NCBI RefSeq assembly: GCF_002234575.2
Contig: NZ_CP022464.2
Coordinates: forward strand, 2,046,001 to 2,110,000
From: Enterocloster bolteae
GTDB lineage: Bacteria; Bacillota; Clostridia; Lachnospirales; Lachnospiraceae
DNA length: 64,000 nucleotides
Direction of reading: 5' to 3'
A program made the translations under genes and the position numbers. The notes beneath the pieces are model-generated. The model searched no databases. It was not told the origin of the DNA and saw only the letters and a program-made list of their open reading frames with translations. Every line of letters starts with the position of its first letter. Position 1 is the stretch's first letter. Shown here piece by piece: positions 37,315-45,931 of the stretch.

Positions 37315-37337
37315 TTGGGAATTCTCCTTTCAATAAT

Positions 37338-37365
37338 ATATATTACAAATATATTTGTAATATAT
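37338..37365. promoter_or_regulatory. perfect 28-bp palindrome, candidate operator of the dehydratase operon
   Basis: A perfect 28-base palindrome centred between 37351 and 37352, with half-site ATATATTACAAATA. It lies 23 nt before the start at 37314 and overlaps a possible minus-strand promoter (TTGCAG, 18 nt, TATATT). The half-site recurs as ATATATCACAAATAT at 38110 and 38248, so all three are probably bound by the FCD-GntR protein encoded at 37444-38079. Confidence 0.7.
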
Positions 37366-37443
37366 CAGACTCTGCAAAAGTATAGGAGAAACCATCTCTG
37401 TGGAATTCTCCTATTCAAAATTCTGAATTCTGGCAGGCCGCTG

Positions 37444-38079
37444 TTAATAGTAGTATTCAAAGGCTTCCTGCTTGGCAGTGAGAATATGTTCTCTTACTGC
37501 GTTCTCCAGCTGGCTCTCGTCTCTGAGTCGGAGAGCCTCCAGGATGGCAAGATGCTCATTGATGGACCTCTGGTAATTCATGTTGCGTTGGGATGTAAGG
37601 ATACGGATTCTGTGGTTATGGTCATTTACCACCCGGAACGTGTCCTTCAGCATAAAGTTATTGGTATGGCTAGTCAGGGTATTGTGAAGTTCCCGGTCCA
37701 ACTCAATGTAATAATCCCGCTGCTGTTCGCCTTCCTTTTCATGAAATGTTGTGGAGAAGGAGGTGTACATATGATCAATCCATTCATTGACAATGTAGCG
37801 GCAGGCTGAACGGGCAATAAACGGTTCGTTCAGCAGTCTGACTTCATAAATGGAGTAGATCAAATCCAGTGTAATGTCACTGACAAGCGTGCCACGCCTT
37901 GGATAAATCATCACAAAGTGTTCTTTCTCCAGCTTTTGTATGGCCTCGCGGATAGGGGTTCTGCTGACTCCCAGTTCCTTTTGGAGCTGTTCTTCCGAAA
38001 CATCACTTAGAGGAGGCATCTGTCCGGATATAATTCTATTTTTTAGTTCCTGATATGCATAGTCTGATTTGTTTTCCAA
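37444..38079 (-). CDS. GntR-family regulator, FCD subgroup, of the sugar-acid genes
   Basis: A 211-residue regulator. I chose TTG 38079 because AAAGGAGAGG lies just before it; an in-frame ATG at 38118 would sit within the likely promoter. The winged helix has LGVSRTPIREAIQKLEKE, and the C-terminal FCD-like domain has YEVRLLNEPFIARSA, DRELHNTLTSHTNN and INEHLAILEALRLRD. It lies between the dehydratase operon and the divergent kinase-aldolase genes, and copies of one AT-rich motif lie at all three promoters. It is therefore likely an autoregulated repressor released by a pathway acid. Confidence 0.9.
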   Translation of the reverse strand: MENKSDYAYQELKNRIISGQMPPLSDVSEEQLQKELGVSRTPIREAIQKLEKEHFVMIYPRRGTLVSDITLDLIYSIYEVRLLNEPFIARSACRYIVNEWIDHMYTSFSTTFHEKEGEQQRDYYIELDRELHNTLTSHTNNFMLKDTFRVVNDHNHRIRILTSQRNMNYQRSINEHLAILEALRLRDESQLENAVREHILTAKQEAFEYYY

Positions 38080-38108
38080 CGTCCTCTCCTTTCTACTGGT
38101 ATATGGGA

Positions 38109-38137
38109 AATATATCACAAATATTTAAAAAACACAA
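38109..38137 (-). promoter_or_regulatory. promoter and operator half-site of the FCD-GntR gene
   Basis: On the minus strand TTGTGT (38137-38132) and TATATT (38114-38109) are spaced by 17 nt. The motif ATATATCACAAATAT (plus strand, from 38110) covers the -10, which fits autoregulation. Confidence 0.55.
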
Positions 38138-38234
38138 TATTTCTTTGCGGTTTCTTTGAAAATTGTAAAGTATGCACATTTTTTAATGTTTTTTTTGTGA
38201 GATTTTAAATATAGAAGAATTGTGCGCGGAATGG

Positions 38235-38262
38235 TATTATAGAATTAATATATCACAAATAT
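38235..38262 (+). promoter_or_regulatory. extended -10 promoter and operator of the kinase-aldolase genes
   Basis: TGGTATTAT gives an extended -10 (38235-38240). Just downstream, at the expected transcription start, lies ATATATCACAAATAT (38248-38262), followed by a second ATATCAC. A repressor bound here would block initiation. Confidence 0.5.
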
Positions 38263-38325
38263 ATCACTAATATTTTATCGACCCATTCAGTATTTTAATT
38301 TATGCACAAGGAGGCAGCAGTATAT

Positions 38326-39324
38326 ATGGAACACTATCTGATTACCATTGACAGCGGAACAACGAACACCCGAGTTGCTCTGTGGAACCAAAAGAAGGCA
38401 TGCGTGGATATTTATAAGAGCGAAATTGGAGTCAGAGTCACAGCTGTAGAGGGTAACAATAAAAGGCTGGCCGGAGCCATACGTGAAGGCATCCAGACAT
38501 TATTAAATAGAAATAATCTGACAATCCATCAGATTGCATCTGTTTATGCATCCGGTATGATTACTTCCAATGTAGGACTTACAGAGGTTCCGCATATAGA
38601 GGCTCCTGCAGGATTAGAGGATTTTGCGGCAGCGGTGAGAGCTGTGCTCATTCCGGAGGTGTTTGAACTCCCCATTCATTTCATCCCGGGCCTGAAAAAT
38701 TCCAATGCTGTGGATATGGATACCCTGGAATCCATGGATATTATGAGAGGGGAGGAGACAGAGGCACTGGCTTTGCTATCTCTTATCACGGTAAAAGGGG
38801 CTGTCCTTCTCGCGCTGCCCGGTTCGCACAATAAGTTCGTGACTACGGATCGGTCTGGGAGACTGACGGGGTGTCTGACCACCTTGTCCGGCGAGCTGCT
38901 GTCAGCCATCACCAATCATACCATTATAGCGGATGCGGTTAACCATTCCTTTGCTTCTGCTCATTATAACTGGGAAATGGTGCTGAAGGGCTTTAAGACA
39001 GCCCGGGATACCAGTCTGACCAGGGCGGTATTTACAACCCGTATTCTGAACCAATGTCTGTCCGCATCTCCAAAAGATTGCGCCGGTTACCTGCTGGGAG
39101 CAGTGCTTTCTTCTGATATAAGTGCTGTTAAAAAGAGCAGCGCGCTCATGCTGAGCCCGGACATGCAGGTGGTAGTGGCCGGGAAGGAACCTCTTAGGAG
39201 CGCCTTGACCAGGCTGTTTGAGGAAGATGGTTCATTCTCTGATGTGTCAGGGTATGATTCGGGAGAATTGCTGCTCTCCGGATACGGGGCGCTGCTTATA
39301 GCTGTTTATAATGGAGATTTTTAG
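38326..39324 (+). CDS. dgoK: 2-dehydro-3-deoxygalactonokinase-type kinase
   Basis: A 332-residue kinase of the DgoK family. I chose ATG 38326, which follows AAGGAGG; an in-frame ATG at 38302 lies before that site. Features are ITIDSGTTNTRVALW (phosphate-binding loop), VYASGMITSNVGLTEVPHI and DIMRGEETEALAL, the last typical of DgoK. It phosphorylates a 2-keto-3-deoxy acid at C6. The aldolase gene follows at once. The symbol reflects the family; the true substrate could be the gluconate or galactonate epimer. Confidence 0.88.
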   Translation: MEHYLITIDSGTTNTRVALWNQKKACVDIYKSEIGVRVTAVEGNNKRLAGAIREGIQTLLNRNNLTIHQIASVYASGMITSNVGLTEVPHIEAPAGLEDFAAAVRAVLIPEVFELPIHFIPGLKNSNAVDMDTLESMDIMRGEETEALALLSLITVKGAVLLALPGSHNKFVTTDRSGRLTGCLTTLSGELLSAITNHTIIADAVNHSFASAHYNWEMVLKGFKTARDTSLTRAVFTTRILNQCLSASPKDCAGYLLGAVLSSDISAVKKSSALMLSPDMQVVVAGKEPLRSALTRLFEEDGSFSDVSGYDSGELLLSGYGALLIAVYNGDF

Positions 39325-39337
39325 GGAGGATAGGATA

Positions 39338-40003
39338 ATGGATGAGAGAAATAGGCAGCAGATGATTCTGCAGATGATTAGGAAGGAAAAAATAGTTGCA
39401 ATTGTAAGAGGTATCCCATCCGGGCTGATCCTGGATACGGGACGGGCTCTGGCAGACGGCGGAATTTGCATGATGGAAGTCACCTTTGATCACAGCGGAC
39501 CTGAGGGAATAAGGGAGACGCTCCATTCAATCGCATTGCTGAAGGAACACCTGTCCGAACGTATGCATATTGGCGCTGGTACGGTTCTCACAGCAGAGGA
39601 AGCAGAAGAGGCTTATAGAAGAGGTGCAGAGTATATCATATCTCCTAATGTTGACAGAAGTGTGATTGAGAAGACAAAGGAACTGGGACTTATATCCATG
39701 CCTGGTGCATTTACGCCTTCTGAGATTGTGGATGCGTATAATTATGGGGGCGATATCATCAAATTGTTTCCAGCAGGACTTTTAGGAGTATCCTACATAA
39801 AGGCGGTCCGTGGTCCACTATCCCACATTCCGATGGCAGCAGTGGGAGGCGTGACCCCGGAAAATATATGCCAGTTTACTGCCGCCGGTGTTGCCTGCTT
39901 TGGGATAGGGAGCAATCTTGTAAACCAATCACTGACAGTCAGCCATGATTTTGAAAATCTGACTGAAAGGGCACTGGCTTTCCGGAACGCTTTGGGAGAA
40001 TAG
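39338..40003 (+). CDS. eda: KDPG/KDPGal aldolase (Eda/DgoA type)
   Basis: A 221-residue class I aldolase. I chose ATG 39338, behind GGGAGGATAGGATA. Motifs are IVAIVRGI, GGICMMEVTF with Glu47, IGAGTVLT, and DIIKLFPAG with Schiff-base Lys142. It cleaves a 2-keto-3-deoxy-6-phospho acid to pyruvate and glyceraldehyde 3-phosphate. It closes the pathway that starts with the GntP permease and LarA-type isomerase on the other strand. A terminator follows. Confidence 0.92.
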   Translation: MDERNRQQMILQMIRKEKIVAIVRGIPSGLILDTGRALADGGICMMEVTFDHSGPEGIRETLHSIALLKEHLSERMHIGAGTVLTAEEAEEAYRRGAEYIISPNVDRSVIEKTKELGLISMPGAFTPSEIVDAYNYGGDIIKLFPAGLLGVSYIKAVRGPLSHIPMAAVGGVTPENICQFTAAGVACFGIGSNLVNQSLTVSHDFENLTERALAFRNALGE

Positions 40004-40030
40004 AAGTAAAGAAAGAATTGTCTTATGTAT

Positions 40031-40058
40031 GCCTTCGGTTATTAACCGGAGGCTTTTT
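40031..40058 (+). terminator. rho-independent terminator after the aldolase
   Basis: GCCTTCGGTT (40031-40040) pairs with AACCGGAGGC (40044-40053), with one G-U pair, around a three-base loop, followed by five T residues. Confidence 0.85.
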
Positions 40059-40141
40059 CTATGATTATTAAACGCCCTGAAAAATACTGGTTAATCAGAA
40101 AAACTAATTGATGTGTTGGTATAGTTAATTATTGTTAATGT

Positions 40142-40170
40142 TTGACAGTTTTATACGAAGGGGTTAAAAT
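40142..40170 (+). promoter_or_regulatory. sigma-A-type promoter of the GGDEF-EAL gene, with long leader
   Basis: TTGACA at 40142-40147 and TAAAAT at 40165-40170 are spaced by 17 nt. Transcription would begin near 40177, leaving a ~150-nt untranslated leader before ATG 40331. I do not see a known riboswitch core in the leader. The rest of the 40059-40330 gap shows no gene. Confidence 0.65.
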
Positions 40171-40330
40171 CATAGTTAGTGTTTATCTAAGCAGACATTA
40201 AACGGATGTTATCTCTGAATGACTTTTACACCATAAGGCTTATTTTAATCCCGCTGCTTTCTGATATCCGCTTTGGAATGTGGCATATACGGAACACGAT
40301 AAATTTTAAAGTACAAAGGAGGGGGATTAA

Positions 40331-43057
40331 ATGGGGAGAATAATCAGGAAATTAGGCGGGGTTTTTGTTCCAATCATTTTTTGCACAGCTCTTATATTTA
40401 CAGCGCATATGTCACTTGATTTAACGGATGATTTACAGGGGAATGCCAGGGTCATAAATTATATTGGTATCGTTCGGGGAGCAACACAGAGACTGATTAA
40501 AAAGGAATTGAATCATGTACCGGATGACGAGTTGATTTATTTTCTGGATAACATATTGTCAGGACTTTCAAGCGGGAGTGATGAATTAAATCTGATAAAA
40601 CTGGATAGCGAAGAATTCCAAACCATGTTAATAGAAATGCAAAATGACTGGGAAGATATTAAAGCGCAGATATACAATTATCGGAAAGATCCTTCCAATC
40701 AGATGCTTTATGAATTGAGTGAAGATTATTTTAGATTAGCCAATGATACAGTGTTTACGGCTGAAGAATATACGGAACATACGGTACAGAATGCAAGAAA
40801 GTCACTGGTGATCACCAATATTATATTTGGATTAATGGCTTTTGGCTGTTCTGTTTTTACCATTTGCCAGGAAAAGCGCCGGAAAAAATTAATTGAGGCT
40901 GAAAAGGAAAATATAAAAAAGAGCGAGCAGTTGTCAAGAAGAGCCCAGGAGTTAATGGCGCCTATGAATGAGATATCAGAATTAATGTATGTCTCAGACA
41001 TAAATACGTATGAACTGCTGTTTGTCAATGAAGCGGGAAAGAGAATGTTTCAGATTGACGACAGCCAGCCGAATATAAAATGCTATAAAGTTTTACAGGG
41101 ATTTGAAGAACCCTGTCCTTTTTGTACCAATAAGCTGCTTAAAGCGGATGAAACATATTCCTGGGAGTATACAAACCCTATAATAAAAAAACATTATCTT
41201 TTGAAAGACCGCCTGATTGAATGGGATGGACGCACAGTCCGGATGGAAATTGCTTTTGATATTACAGAAGCTAATAATGAAAAAAATGAATTAAAAAGAA
41301 GACTGAAAAGAGATGATATACGCCTTGCATGTGTAAGGGAACTTTATAATAATCGCAACATACAAAGCGCAATCACAAAGGTTCTGCAATATATAGGAAC
41401 ACTGTTTTCGGCAGAACGTTCCTATGTTTTCCGGTTTCATGACCAGTATTATTCTAACATCGCAGAATGGTGTAAAGAAGGTGTTTTGCCACAAATAGAC
41501 AATTTACAGAATATCCCAATCGGTGATTATCAAGTATGGCTGGATGAGTTGGACAAGCACAAAAAGCTGGTTATTAATGATATTGAAGAAATAAAGGATA
41601 CATTCCCGAAGGGCTATGAACTGCTTGTCCAACAGGGAATACGAAATATTATATGGGTACCCATGATGAAGAATGGAAAAGTAAATGGGTCAATAGGCCT
41701 GGATAATCAGGATTTGGGCCTGGCTGAAGTAGCGGTTCCATTTTTGCAGACTATCCAGTATTTTCTTTCTCTGACCATGCAGCGAAATGAAAATGAAACA
41801 ATGTTATTTGAGATGAGCCAAATAGACCGGTTAACTTCTTTTTACAATAGAAACCGTTTTATACAGGATGTATCTGAATTAAAAGAGTGCAAAGAATCTG
41901 TAGGAGTGGTCTATTTAGATATTAATGGGCTTAAAGAGATTAATGATTCCTTTGGCCATGACACGGGGGATAAGATGATTAAGGAATGCGCTGATATTGT
42001 GAAAAACAGCGTTGATTCAAAGTACCTTTACCGTATTGGCGGCGATGAGTTTGTAATAATTTATGTGGATATTACCGAGGAATCCTTTTGCGATAATGTT
42101 CAGCTGTTAAAAAATGCTTTTGAGAAGAGCAAATGTCAGGCAGCCATAGGATGCAGATGGAATGAAGAATGCACTCATATTCAGGATATTATCAAAGAAG
42201 CGGATGAATTAATGTATGATGATAAAAAGCGGTTCTATCAGGGACACCATGCAACGGGCCGCTACAGGCATAATAATGACATACTGCGCTCCTTGGCTGA
42301 GCCTGATGTGCTAAACGAAAAAATAGAGAATCATAATTTCAAAGTGTATTTGCAGCCTAAAATAAATGTGGAAGATTGCAGGATGGTGGGTGCAGAAGCA
42401 TTGATACGTTACCGGGATGAAAATGGAGCTATCATAGCACCAGATAAATTCATTCCAGTTTTAGAAGACACATACCTGATCAGTAAGATTGACTACTATG
42501 TATTTGAGGAGGTATGCAAAACCCTGAGTATCTGGGCCAGGCAGGGGAAGTCTGCCGTTACAATCTCCAGTAATTTTTCAAAGCTCACTTTTAGGGACGA
42601 TCGTTTTATAAAAAGATTGGAAGAGATCAGCGACAAATATCATGTTCAAAGAAATTATTTGGAAATAGAGATTACTGAGAGCGCCAATTTTACAAATTTG
42701 GACACATTGGTAACAAGAATCAATCAAATAAGAGATTCTGGATTCAGAGTTGCAATGGATGACTTTGGGGTGGAAAGTTCAAATTTAGCGCTGCTGTCAT
42801 TAGTGAAATTCGATATATTAAAAATAGATAAAGGGTTTGTAAAAGATATTATTTCAAATAAAAGAGCACAGATAATAATTGGGATGATGACAAGAATGTG
42901 CAGTGAAATGGGAATTCAGTTAGTTGCTGAAGGGATAGAGGACGGGCAGCAATTAGAGGTTCTAAGAGAATATGGTGTCAAAACTGTGCAGGGCTATTTG
43001 TTTAGCAGGCCTATATCAATTTCAGAGTATGAAGAAAAGTATATGCAGGGGCCCTGA
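40331..43057 (+). CDS. membrane GGDEF-EAL cyclic-di-GMP protein with PAS and GAF-like domains
   Basis: A 908-residue protein. Two membrane helices (about 11-29 and 159-179) flank a ~130-residue helical outer domain. Inside the cell are a PAS-like segment with EPCPFC cysteines, a GAF-like domain (~330-490), then GGDEF with the intact motif at 570-574 (RIGGDEF) and EAL with Glu689 (GAEALIRY), DDFGVESSN, LKIDKGF, EGIEDGQ and QGYLFSRP. Both catalytic motif sets look complete, so it could make or break cyclic di-GMP depending on signal. No RxxD inhibitory site is seen just before GGDEF. Codons here are more AT-rich than in flanking metabolic genes. Start follows AAAGGAGGGGG. Confidence 0.92.
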   Translation: MGRIIRKLGGVFVPIIFCTALIFTAHMSLDLTDDLQGNARVINYIGIVRGATQRLIKKELNHVPDDELIYFLDNILSGLSSGSDELNLIKLDSEEFQTMLIEMQNDWEDIKAQIYNYRKDPSNQMLYELSEDYFRLANDTVFTAEEYTEHTVQNARKSLVITNIIFGLMAFGCSVFTICQEKRRKKLIEAEKENIKKSEQLSRRAQELMAPMNEISELMYVSDINTYELLFVNEAGKRMFQIDDSQPNIKCYKVLQGFEEPCPFCTNKLLKADETYSWEYTNPIIKKHYLLKDRLIEWDGRTVRMEIAFDITEANNEKNELKRRLKRDDIRLACVRELYNNRNIQSAITKVLQYIGTLFSAERSYVFRFHDQYYSNIAEWCKEGVLPQIDNLQNIPIGDYQVWLDELDKHKKLVINDIEEIKDTFPKGYELLVQQGIRNIIWVPMMKNGKVNGSIGLDNQDLGLAEVAVPFLQTIQYFLSLTMQRNENETMLFEMSQIDRLTSFYNRNRFIQDVSELKECKESVGVVYLDINGLKEINDSFGHDTGDKMIKECADIVKNSVDSKYLYRIGGDEFVIIYVDITEESFCDNVQLLKNAFEKSKCQAAIGCRWNEECTHIQDIIKEADELMYDDKKRFYQGHHATGRYRHNNDILRSLAEPDVLNEKIENHNFKVYLQPKINVEDCRMVGAEALIRYRDENGAIIAPDKFIPVLEDTYLISKIDYYVFEEVCKTLSIWARQGKSAVTISSNFSKLTFRDDRFIKRLEEISDKYHVQRNYLEIEITESANFTNLDTLVTRINQIRDSGFRVAMDDFGVESSNLALLSLVKFDILKIDKGFVKDIISNKRAQIIIGMMTRMCSEMGIQLVAEGIEDGQQLEVLREYGVKTVQGYLFSRPISISEYEEKYMQGP

Positions 43058-43087
43058 TGCACCAGGAGGATATTCCAGCGGATGAAT

Positions 43088-43149
43088 TCAGGCTGCAGCA
43101 ATGCGTTAATAAAGCAGGGATTGAAACTTTATTTCTTCCTGCAGCCTGA
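43088..43149. repeat. 11-bp inverted repeat between convergent genes
   Basis: TCAGGCTGCAG (43088-43098) and its exact complement CTGCAGCCTGA (43139-43149) flank a 40-nt loop between the convergent GGDEF-EAL and hybrid kinase genes. No T-run follows, so a terminator role is uncertain. Confidence 0.4.
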
Positions 43150-43196
43150 GGGCCTGCAATGTTTTTGTGGACGGAACATAAATGCAGTAAACGGGG

Positions 43197-45755
43197 CTAT
43201 ATTAAATATCTTTTTAACATGCGGGTCAATTCCATAACGTCAATAGGCTTTGCAATATGAGCGTTCATACCGCATTCCAGGCAATGCTGTATATCATCCG
43301 AAAAAGCATCCGCACTCATAGCAATAATTGGAACAGATAAGGCATCCGGATGATCCAGTCCCCTGATTGCTTTCGTGGCCTCATATCCTGTCATATGCGG
43401 CATCCTTATATCCATGAGAATAGCATCGTAATATCCCTCGGGTGACTTTTGGAATTTATCCAGACAAATCTGGCCATCCTCGGCCCAATCCAATACCACT
43501 CCCAAATCAGATAACAGCTCATTTGCAATCTCCCAGTTAAGTTCATTATCCTCGGCGAGAAGGATGCGGCGCCCGGACAGCTCCATACCCTGGTTCAATG
43601 TCCGGCTATTTGGTGTATCAACTCCCATATATTGGCGCAGTGCATAGAACAATGTGGATTTAAACAGAGGCTTGGAAATGAAGCCGCTGATACCCGCCTC
43701 CCGTGCTTCCGCTTCAAATTCGCTCCAGTCGTATGCAGAAATAAGCAGTATAGGTACTTCATCTCCTAAATTGCGCCGTAGTTCTCTGGCAACCTGAATC
43801 CCATTCATGCCAGGTAGTTTCCAATCTAACAGGATTATTTGATAATCGTCCCTTCTGCTGTGGTGTTGGATTACCAAATCTATGGCCTTTTCCCCGCTTA
43901 ATGTCCATTCAGCTTTTATACCAATGGATTTCAGCGCATTTATAGCTGTTCTGCACAATAGCTCGTCATCGTCAACCACCAGCATATTCCAGGAAGGGAG
44001 CACCATATCCACCTCCATTGCGGCAGCTTTTTCAAAATCAAATGTAATACGGAATTCAGTACCTTTGCCAATTTCACTTTGAACCTCAATGCCTCCTTCC
44101 ATCGCGTCTACAATGTACTTTGTAATCGCCATTCCCAAACCTGCACCCTCTGTTTTATGTACCCTGGCACTATCTGCCCGGCTATAGGATTCATATATTT
44201 TTTTCAGAAAATCCTGTGACATGCCGATTCCATTATCCTTGACATTGATATGAATTCGGACATAGTTTTCTCCTTTTGGAGATTTTTCTTCAGAAAGGGA
44301 TAATCGTATGGCTCCTCCCTCCGGTGTATACTTGGTTGCATTCGACAAGAGGTTCAATAATACCTGATTCAGGCGTACACCGTCGCACCATACATTTTCT
44401 GTTAATATATTATCAACATGAATATCAAAGGTTTGTTTTTTTGCCTTCACTTGTGGCTGCATAATGTTAACAATGCCTTCAGTAACTTCTTGCAAAGAAA
44501 TCTGCTCGGTTGTTAACGTCAATTTACCACTTTCAATTTTAGACATATCTAAAACATCATTAATCAGCCCTAATAGATGTTTGCTGGACAATGTGATTTT
44601 TCTCAGACAACTCTGTACCTGTTCCCGGTCATCCATGTGGGCTGTTGCAATGGCGGTCATGCCTACTATTGCATTCATGGGGGTACGGATATCATGGCTC
44701 ATATTGGCTAAAAATTCACTTTTGGCCTTGCTGGACTCAAGTGCTGTCTGACGGGCCTTTTCCAGTTCATGCAGCTGAGAACGGGTCATGGAGTAATACC
44801 GAAGAAAAATCAATGTCAAAATAAATAGAACAGAAGCGCAGGACAGCAACGTCATGACCATACGCTGACTGCTCAGACTGTTTATGGTATCGTCCAATAT
44901 ACCATAAGGCATTACCGCTACCAAATACCATTCAGAATAAGGCAATGGTATGCCATAAATTTGCCGTTCTTCCCCATTCACTTCAAATGTGGCAGCATAC
45001 TTTTTATGATCTTTCAGAGCAATACCAAATTCATCAATAGAATTTTCTTCAGATGAATCGTTTTCTTCAAGAGCAAGATGCTTTTGCAGCTCTTCAAAAA
45101 AAGGCCACAGTTCGGTGTTGGGATTTTGTATTACAAAACTGCCGTCCGGCCTGATAATATGGTAATACATCAGCTGCCCTTTATCCTCCAGGGAAAGAAA
45201 ATCAGTGATGTATTCCAGCGGCACCGCTGCTATCAGGCCAGTGCTCTTATCGCCATTCTGCATAGGATAAGCAGCATCAACACCAAATAATACCACTTCA
45301 TTTTCATCTGAATCAACACCTACGGCAACTCGCTGTTCACTCTGTAATAATGCTTCTACAAAAGGTTCTGGGTTGAGCGGCTGTATTGGGTGTCCGTAAA
45401 GAGTTTCGAAATTTCCCTCAGCAGAACAAAGCGCTAAATAGTCAAAATCCCTGACCTGTGCCCTGTAAATGAGTTCCTCATATAGTGCCTCTTTGTCGTT
45501 GTTATCTGTTGAAACCACAGAAACAATGCCGCTGACCTGATCAAAACGCAATTTAATTACTGTTTCAAAGTGTCGGGACATTTGTTCATTCATTCCGGAC
45601 ATATAGATCTCTCCAACTTTGTAAACGGCCTTTCTGCTCTTTTGACTCATATAAATTCCCAGAATGCTGAAAATAACAATACTAAAGATAAGGAGCCCAA
45701 TGAAGCTGTATATCAGAAATTGTATCGTAGTATCATTTTTTTGTCTGCCTGCCAT
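43197..45755 (-). CDS. membrane hybrid histidine kinase with two receiver domains
   Basis: An 852-residue protein. Membrane helices near 14-35 and 299-320 flank an extracytoplasmic Cache-like domain (HIIRPDGSFVIQN; SEWYLVAVMPYG). HisKA has His354 (NMSHDIRTPMNAI); HATPase has DNGIGMS and GAGLGMAIT. Two receiver domains follow: the first with LLDWKLPGMNG and the second with LMDIRMPHMTG. No Hpt or DNA-binding domain is present. Its start is behind GGGAGGAATAACGTC. A double-GntR regulator is divergent, 176 nt away, repeating the pairing seen at 4293-8306. Confidence 0.94.
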   Translation of the reverse strand: MAGRQKNDTTIQFLIYSFIGLLIFSIVIFSILGIYMSQKSRKAVYKVGEIYMSGMNEQMSRHFETVIKLRFDQVSGIVSVVSTDNNDKEALYEELIYRAQVRDFDYLALCSAEGNFETLYGHPIQPLNPEPFVEALLQSEQRVAVGVDSDENEVVLFGVDAAYPMQNGDKSTGLIAAVPLEYITDFLSLEDKGQLMYYHIIRPDGSFVIQNPNTELWPFFEELQKHLALEENDSSEENSIDEFGIALKDHKKYAATFEVNGEERQIYGIPLPYSEWYLVAVMPYGILDDTINSLSSQRMVMTLLSCASVLFILTLIFLRYYSMTRSQLHELEKARQTALESSKAKSEFLANMSHDIRTPMNAIVGMTAIATAHMDDREQVQSCLRKITLSSKHLLGLINDVLDMSKIESGKLTLTTEQISLQEVTEGIVNIMQPQVKAKKQTFDIHVDNILTENVWCDGVRLNQVLLNLLSNATKYTPEGGAIRLSLSEEKSPKGENYVRIHINVKDNGIGMSQDFLKKIYESYSRADSARVHKTEGAGLGMAITKYIVDAMEGGIEVQSEIGKGTEFRITFDFEKAAAMEVDMVLPSWNMLVVDDDELLCRTAINALKSIGIKAEWTLSGEKAIDLVIQHHSRRDDYQIILLDWKLPGMNGIQVARELRRNLGDEVPILLISAYDWSEFEAEAREAGISGFISKPLFKSTLFYALRQYMGVDTPNSRTLNQGMELSGRRILLAEDNELNWEIANELLSDLGVVLDWAEDGQICLDKFQKSPEGYYDAILMDIRMPHMTGYEATKAIRGLDHPDALSVPIIAMSADAFSDDIQHCLECGMNAHIAKPIDVMELTRMLKRYLI

Positions 45756-45931
45756 TGACGTTATTCCTCCCTAATGTGTAATCTCTTTCATGCCAATTTT
45801 ACGGTTTTATTATAAAGGTTATCTTTATCAACGTGCAATACCCATATTGGTAAGGAGTGCAAATAGGTTACAGCTTTTCATGCTGACAAGTGTGGAACTT
45901 CATGATATAATCCAGACAGAGGAGATACGAT

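Noticed and set aside
40177..40330. Possible cyclic-di-GMP riboswitch in the leader of the GGDEF-EAL gene
   Set aside because: I could not find the conserved core of class I or II cyclic-di-GMP riboswitches; the leader shows no convincing fold by eye.
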